NCBI GenBank assembly: GCA_002084865.1
Contig: NBMG01000056.1
Span: 1-10,338, forward strand
Length of the DNA stretch: 10,338 nt
Source of the DNA: Candidatus Atribacteria bacterium 4572_76
GTDB lineage: Bacteria > Atribacterota > Phoenicimicrobiia > Phoenicimicrobiales > Phoenicimicrobiaceae
Direction of reading: 5' to 3'
Part shown: piece by piece, positions 7,395 through 10,338 of the stretch
Layout of the letters: every line of letters begins with the position of its first letter
Position numbering within the stretch: position 1 is the stretch's first letter
Notes under the pieces: generated by a model
Database searches by the model: none
The model's input: only the letters and a program-made list of their open reading frames with translations
What the model was told of the DNA's origin: nothing
Position numbers and translations under genes: made by a program

Positions 7395-7722
7395 TTCTTT
7401 AATAATGACTAATTTATTTTGAATTTATTCTTTGTATTCTCTATACTTGAAACTCGAAATTTGTAACCTGAAGCTTATATTTCGTATTTTTTTTTCTTTC
7501 TTCACTCGATACTATATACTCAATACTGTTTTCTATTTTGAACTTCTTTATCATATTTTCTTAACCAGTAACTAGGTAACTAACTAACGCTAACCAGCTA
7601 ACAAATCTTCTGCTTTCTTTCTTTAACTCGATACTCGATACTATATACTCAATACTGTCTTTATTTCCTGCAATTGTTCCCCACACCTATACGCTACCAG
7701 CTGTATGCTATACGCTAATTTA
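7395..7722. repeat. Low-complexity intergenic DNA with a 26-bp direct repeat
   Basis: No gene is seen here. An exact 26-bp direct repeat beginning ACTCGATACTATATACTC occurs at 7504-7529 and 7633-7658, each copy preceded by a C/T-rich run; the second is extended by an extra CGATACT unit. Between them (about 7562-7602) is a string built from TAAC/GTAAC/GCTAAC words, and at about 7687-7713 TATACGCT and TATGCT words recur. The 129-bp spacing and word-like composition suggest expansion by slippage rather than a coding or RNA gene. There are no regular spacers of the kind a CRISPR array has. Confidence 0.75.
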
Positions 7723-8543
7723 TTAGCTTTTATTATCTACTCCAGCATCTTCAAAAGTAGCCATTTGGGTTAATATTTTAACCCCGGCCTCAATAAAGCT
7801 TATACCTAAAGCCGCTCCAGTTCCTTCAATACAACCTACCAACCCCCCAATTTCAAATCCTCCCACTTTTGATAAAACATCAAGACCATCCTTCGGGTCA
7901 GGATGATTAACTTCTATCGCTTGCTTAATCACTCTTATTTTATTTTTAAGTTGGTCTTCATCTATCCCGGTCCCTCGGCCGGTGACTTCTTCAACTTTAG
8001 ATTTAGTAAAACATGCTACTACGGCACTACTCGAGCTAGTATTTGCGATTCCCATTTCTCCTAATCCGACAATATCGATTCCTTTTCTATTTAACTCGTC
8101 TTCAAACACTTCAATTCCGGAAATTATTGCCCTTTCCGCTTCATTTTTGCTCATAGCTGGTCCTTTAGCTATGTTTTTTGTACCATAAGCAACTTTTTTT
8201 ATAATTAATCCTTTTTCAGGAGGAAATTCTTTGGCAACACCCATATCCACTACTAAAATCTCTGCCCCAATGTGTTTGGCTAATACGTTAATACCATGTG
8301 TTTGGCTAATACGTTAATACCTGCTCCCCCTCGAATAAAATTATATACCATTTGAAAAGTAACTTCTTGAGGATATGCACTTACCCCTTCTCCAACAACG
8401 CCATGATCCCCGGCCATTACAAATATTACTTTTCTTTTGATTACCGGGGAAAGAGTTCCGGATATTCCTACTATCCTCCTGGCAAAATCCTCTAATTTTC
8501 CCAAACTTCCCTGTTGAATGGTATCTTCTATTTTTTCATTCAT
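7723..8543 (-). pseudogene. cobT: Nicotinate-nucleotide:dimethylbenzimidazole phosphoribosyltransferase CobT, disrupted
   Basis: CobT activates the lower-ligand base to alpha-ribazole phosphate. The 5' frame (8280-8543, 87 residues) reads GSLGKLEDFARR, VMAGDHGVVGEGVSAYPQEV and GGAGINVLAKH, then runs into a stop. The 3' frame (7723-8250) reads VDMGVAKEFPP, GLGEMGIANTSSSSA, EEVTGRGTGI, PDPKDGLDVLSKVGGFEIGG and EGTGAALG, with a typical end MATFEDAGV. The break is an exact 26-bp tandem duplication (8270-8321). With one copy removed the frames join as INVLAKHIGAEILVVDMGV, giving 264 residues against about 350 in the family. Two further losses remain: about 65-70 residues between GFEIGGLVG and EGTGAALG, and about 20 near the N-terminus before GSLG. 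ATG 8543 has GGAG 10 nt upstream. The catalytic glutamate region (EGTG) survives, but a working enzyme is doubtful. Confidence 0.85.
8270..8321. repeat. Perfect 26-bp tandem duplication that frameshifts cobT
   Basis: The units 8270-8295 and 8296-8321 are identical, each beginning ATGTGTTTGGCTAATACG on the + strand. Because 26 is not a multiple of three, the second copy shifts the cobT frame and brings in a stop a few codons later. Deleting either copy rejoins the two conserved halves of CobT exactly. Confidence 0.97.
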
Positions 8544-8655
8544 CTTTCTTTTTCTCCGTATTAATCTTTAATCCGCTTTCCCACCAATCTTCAAGATGAG
8601 AAGTATCATTGATAAGAGCAACAAATGCTTTATGGTCATCCACATATTCTTCAAT
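8536..8655 (-). pseudogene. Out-of-frame remnant of the normal CobC C-terminus
   Basis: Read in a frame different from the upstream cobC, this stretch encodes 39 residues, including EEYVDDHKAFVALINDTSHL, and ends with a TGA at 8538-8536. The segment ending in LxNDTSHL is the usual end block of alpha-ribazole phosphatases. The stop overlaps the cobT start as ATGAATGA, the arrangement expected for two translationally coupled genes. This suggests that cobC originally ended here. Confidence 0.7.
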
Positions 8656-9173
8656 CCTATATTTAAGGCATTACTCAAAATAACTCGAATCGTACCACCG
8701 TGGCAAACAAGCGCAATAGTTTTATCTTTATCATTTTTTTCATGCTTCTTTAATAGATTATTTAATTCAGCCATAACGCGGTCATTTAAATCAACCAAAC
8801 TTTCCCCCTGGGGGATAGCAGCTTCTGGCTTAATATTTTCCATTAAATGATTAAATTCATCTCCATATCCAAATTTTGATTTAACTTCTTCAAAGGTATA
8901 ACCTTCCCACGCTCCAAAATTTATCTCCCTAAATTTAGGATTAGTGACAATATCTTTCCCTCGGTCTCCAAAAATAATTTCAGCAGTATGACGAGCCCTC
9001 TTTAAATCACTGCAATAAACTGCGTTTACTTGCACTCTTTCTAAACGCCGCGCTAATCTCTTCGCTTGCCATATTCCTTTTTCTGTTAAATCTACATCCT
9101 GAAAACCAGAAAATTTCCTTTGGGCATTACCGTCACTTTCTCCGTGACGAATTAAAATTAATTTTATTGCCAT
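8568..9173 (-). CDS. cobC: Alpha-ribazole phosphatase CobC (histidine phosphatase family), altered C-terminus
   Basis: This is a 201-residue histidine phosphatase (PF00300). CobC removes the 5'-phosphate of alpha-ribazole phosphate or of the cobalamin phosphate. The phosphohistidine motif LIRHGESDGN (H10), the block YCSDLKRARHTAEII (about 53-67), EINFGAWEGYTFEEV (about 83-97) and the second histidine in VCHGGTIRV (H158) are all present. ATG 9173 is chosen because family homology begins there (MAIKLILIRHGE) and AAGGAGAG lies 11 nt upstream; the open frame running back to 9251 reads through the riboswitch. After LKNMW (about 174-178) the last 23 residues do not fit the family. The expected tail, YVDDHKAFVALINDTSHL, is readable in another frame at 8655-8536. 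The core is probably foldable, but this copy looks frameshifted. The family also includes phosphoglycerate mutases; context decides. Confidence 0.8.
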   Translation of the reverse strand: MAIKLILIRHGESDGNAQRKFSGFQDVDLTEKGIWQAKRLARRLERVQVNAVYCSDLKRARHTAEIIFGDRGKDIVTNPKFREINFGAWEGYTFEEVKSKFGYGDEFNHLMENIKPEAAIPQGESLVDLNDRVMAELNNLLKKHEKNDKDKTIALVCHGGTIRVILSNALNIGLKNMWMTIKHLLLLSMILLILKIGGKAD

Positions 9174-9220
9174 TACTATAAGTACTCTCCTTTTCTTAGT
9201 ATTATAGGGATTTATGTATA

Positions 9221-9258
9221 AAAAATAAAAAATATCGCCCTCTTTCTCCACGAAGAGG
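9221..9258 (-). terminator. Possible attenuator hairpin of the riboswitch
   Basis: On the - strand CCTCTT (9258-9253) can pair with AAGAGG (9244-9239) around an 8-nt loop. After a short GCGATA spacer comes a T-rich run (about 9232-9221). This could be an intrinsic terminator used by the riboswitch, but the stem is only 6 bp, the T-run starts a few bases late, and the hairpin may instead be part of the aptamer. Confidence 0.35.
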
Positions 9259-9335
9259 TGATATAATTGTGGGACTGCGGTGGATTTTCACCACTCTTCC
9301 CTTAGACTGCTTATCTTTAAGTATTTAACTTATTT
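9236..9335 (-). promoter_or_regulatory. Cobalamin riboswitch leader upstream of cobC
   Basis: Read on the - strand, the leader holds AAGGGAA (9303-9297), GGTGAAAATCC (9292-9282) and GCAGTCCC (9278-9271) in the order and spacing of the cobalamin riboswitch core (GGGAA..GGTG..AATCC..GCnGnCCCGCnACTGT). GGGA pairs with TCCC, and GTGG with CCAC, as in the core helices. The usually invariant CGCnACTGT after CCC is here ACAATTATA, a drift of mostly transitions. The next hairpin loop contains GTGGA, complementary to TCCAC in the core, which could be the loop-loop contact. Its place between a strong promoter and cobC fits feedback repression of the cob run by B12. The exact limits and subclass are uncertain. 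Confidence 0.75.
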
Positions 9336-9341
9336 TAAAAA

Positions 9342-9370
9342 ATTATAGCTTAAAAAAAGAAAAAATACAA
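9342..9370 (-). promoter_or_regulatory. Sigma70-type promoter of the cob run
   Basis: On the - strand TTGTAT (9370-9365) is followed by a 17-nt spacer and a perfect TATAAT (9347-9342). Transcription would start near 9335, just before the riboswitch leader, about 160 nt upstream of the cobC start. The A/T-rich background makes chance matches likelier, but the spacing and position fit well. Confidence 0.7.
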
Positions 9371-9507
9371 TTTTACTATTTTGGATATCTCCGTATAAGT
9401 TATGCCCATGAAAATAGGTATCTGCACATATTATTTCTAAAATGTTAAATCCTTTAAAATAGAAAAAGTTACCGAATTATTGAGTAAATACATATGCCCC
9501 TATTTTA
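9371..9507. other. Intergenic stretch between the cob promoter and arsC, no gene seen
   Basis: This A/T-rich DNA has no open frame with family signal and no RNA gene that I recognise. AAAATAGG (9411-9418) and CCTATTTT (about 9498-9505) form an inverted pair about 80 bp apart, of unclear meaning. No T-run hairpin that could end arsC transcription is visible, so read-through from arsC into the cob leader is possible. Confidence 0.5.
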
Positions 9508-9930
9508 TTATTTCACAAGTAGATAATTAATTATGTAAAATTTAATTTTGTCCCGAACTTTTCGGAATGCTTTGGTGATTTCTTCTTCGCTTCCCCGGGC
9601 TTTGGCAGGGTCTTCAAGTGCCCAATGAACCCTTTTGACCTTCCCCGGGAAAATAGGACACCGTTCAGCAGCATCCCCACACAAAGTAACCACCGTACTT
9701 ATTTCGTGAATAGGAATCTCGGAGATATTTTTTGACTTTTGATGAGAGACATCAATCCCAACTTCTTGCATAACTTTTATCGCCATAGGATGTACACCTT
9801 TTGGCTCCAGTCCCGCACTAAAGATTTTCACATCTTTGGGAAGCATCTTTCTGGCAAATCCTTCTGCCATCTGACTGCGGCAGGAATTTCCGGTACATAG
9901 AAATAAAATTCCTTTTTTTAAGGTAACCAT
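9508..9930 (-). CDS. arsC: Arsenate reductase, thioredoxin-coupled, LMW tyrosine phosphatase fold
   Basis: This protein of 140 residues is typical for the ArsC of Staphylococcus/Bacillus type (PF01451). It reduces arsenate to arsenite in the cytoplasm, with three cysteines in series and reduction by thioredoxin. The P-loop LCTGNSCRSQ places the nucleophile at C12 and a second cysteine at C17. TLCGDAAERCPIFPG supplies C84 and C91, the relay pair, and HWALEDPA places the acid at D107. Each is offset by two from the S. aureus enzyme (C10, C15, C82, C89, D105), so the full redox set is present and a plain protein phosphatase is less likely. ATG 9930 has GAGG 7 nt upstream. No ArsR or arsenite pump gene is next to it in the window. 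It has no known link to B12 and is probably a separate unit. Confidence 0.88.
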   Translation of the reverse strand: MVTLKKGILFLCTGNSCRSQMAEGFARKMLPKDVKIFSAGLEPKGVHPMAIKVMQEVGIDVSHQKSKNISEIPIHEISTVVTLCGDAAERCPIFPGKVKRVHWALEDPAKARGSEEEITKAFRKVRDKIKFYIINYLLVK

Positions 9931-9973
9931 TTACTAACCTCTTTCTAGTAAATAGAAAATATTATTAAAGATA

Positions 9974-10104
9974 GATTCCCGCTTCCGCGGGAATGACAAG
10001 TAAGTGAGAGCGGGAGTTACATAAGTAGAGTATGAGTTACATAAGTTATATAAGTGAAGCGGGGATAACACTGGTTTTGTCATTCCACACTTGATGCGGA
10101 ATCC
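9974..10104. repeat. Pair of inverted GATTCC...GGAATGAC hairpins, possible MITE-like element
   Basis: The left hairpin has the perfect stem ATTCCCGC/GCGGGAAT with a 4-nt loop (9975-9994) and is followed by GACAA. The right hairpin has the stem ATTCCACA/TGCGGAAT with one mismatch (10082-10102) and is preceded by TTGTC. The two therefore face each other as inverted ends of a 131-bp block. Inside, GAGTTACATAAGT occurs twice (about 10014-10026 and 10034-10046). Hairpins of this GTCATTCC...GGAATCC kind are common dispersed repeats in bacteria. An open frame across the region is translated repeat and is not called as a gene. Confidence 0.65.
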
Positions 10105-10108
10105 ATAA

Positions 10109-10136
10109 GTAGGGGCGTATTGCAATACGCCCCTAC
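10109..10136. repeat. Perfect 28-bp palindrome of the GTAGGGGC family
   Basis: The half-site GTAGGGGCGTATTG is followed directly by its exact reverse complement. It shares the central 14 bp with the palindrome at 7191-7210 and the GTAGGGGC arm with the array at 7226-7394. It lies between the end of the transporter gene and arsC. There is no T-run on either side, so it is not an obvious terminator. Confidence 0.93.
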
Positions 10137-10170
10137 AAGAGAATTAGAAATCAATCAATATTTTAGAAAA

Positions 10171-10338
10171 CTATTTTGATAAAAGTTCTTTGATCTGTTT
10201 CTCCGGATACCGGGTCATAATTATAAGTCCTAAAAGGGCTACTATGCTTCCCAATACGGGAGCTAATCTTACTCCTAGGGGGTTACTGATATCTTTCCCG
10301 AAGATAGAATATAAAAGAGCAAGGCTTGCGGTGGAAAG
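10171..10338 (-). CDS. Probable MFS/GPH-type transporter, C-terminal end only
   Basis: The frame is open from the window edge to a TAG at 10173-10171, giving 55 residues. The sequence has a hydrophobic stretch, then FGKDISNPLGVRLAPVLG, a membrane helix (about SIVALLGLIIM) and the polar end TRYPEKQIKELLSK. The NPLGVRL turn, a last membrane helix and a YPxxE tail resemble the C-termini of MFS/GPH-type (MFS_2) symporters. No substrate can be inferred from this fragment. It is in the same direction as arsC but separated by 240 bp of repeats, so the two are probably not one operon. Confidence 0.5.
   Translation of the reverse strand, partial: LSTASLALLYSIFGKDISNPLGVRLAPVLGSIVALLGLIIMTRYPEKQIKELLSK

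Noticed and set aside
7189..7422. Open frame of 77 codons on the + strand between cobU and cobT
   Set aside because: It is translated palindromic repeat (the 7191 palindrome and the 7226-7394 array), with no family motif.
7440..7722. CRISPR-like array
   Set aside because: There are only two full copies of the 26-bp repeat, the spacing is too large, and there is no regular repeat-spacer pattern or cas gene.
7723..8250. 3' half of cobT as an independent gene from GTG 8250
   Set aside because: The GTG is an internal CobT codon (VVDMGV) without a ribosome site, and the half lacks the N-terminal part of the fold.
9174..9251. N-terminal extension of CobC from GTG 9251
   Set aside because: It translates the riboswitch leader and T-rich run. 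Family homology and the AAGGAGAG site both point to ATG 9173.
9968..9999. Promoter for arsC with TTGTCA at 9999-9994
   Set aside because: The -35-like hexamer belongs to the dispersed hairpin repeat, and the sequence 17 nt on (ATCTAT) is a poor -10.
9934..10125. Open frame of 63 codons on the - strand upstream of arsC
   Set aside because: It reads through the inverted hairpins and direct repeats. Phrases such as SFPRKRES are the usual translation of this repeat type, not a protein.
10109..10136. Intrinsic terminator for the transporter gene
   Set aside because: It is a strong palindrome, but with no loop and no T-run on either strand, and the same family occurs in other positions.

Overview
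The window is an AT-rich bacterial locus for vitamin B12 (cobalamin) uptake and the late steps of its assembly. On the + strand (1-2086) lie the 3' end of a periplasmic corrinoid-binding protein gene (btuF), the permease btuC and the ATPase btuD. Facing them on the - strand is a run read cobC, cobT, cobU, cobS, cobD, cobQ (cbiP), cbiB (9173 down to 2122). It covers lower-ligand activation, nucleotide-loop assembly, aminopropanol-phosphate supply, side-chain amidation and cobinamide formation. Upstream of cobC is a strong sigma70-type promoter (TTGTAT, 17 nt, TATAAT) followed by a leader with the core of a cobalamin riboswitch, so the - strand run is probably repressed by B12. Past the promoter, also on the - strand, are a thioredoxin-type arsenate reductase gene (arsC) and the C-terminal end of a probable MFS/GPH-type transporter, cut by the window edge.

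The pathway is ordinary; the unusual part is damage at its upstream end. cobT carries an exact 26-bp tandem duplication that shifts the frame; removing one copy restores a continuous reading frame. Even then cobT lacks about 65-70 internal residues and probably part of its N-terminus. cobC loses its normal C-terminus in what looks like a short deletion between near-identical sequences; the expected tail is still readable in another frame and ends overlapping the cobT start. cobD has an exact 24-bp in-frame tandem duplication. These are either real slippage events, possibly reversible in cobT, or assembly errors; reads would decide.

A 585-bp gap splits cobT from cobU. It holds a compact array of palindromes of the GTAGGGGC...GCCCCTAC type bounded by 10-bp inverted ends, then low-complexity DNA with a 26-bp direct repeat. 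A related 28-bp perfect palindrome and a pair of inverted hairpins lie between arsC and the transporter.

The low GC, tight gene packing, B12 gene set and small palindromic repeats suggest an uncultured, probably anaerobic bacterium. This is inference only; no marker gene in the window fixes the taxon. The 5' half of the B12 pathway (corrin ring synthesis) and the corrinoid adenosyltransferase are not in the window.
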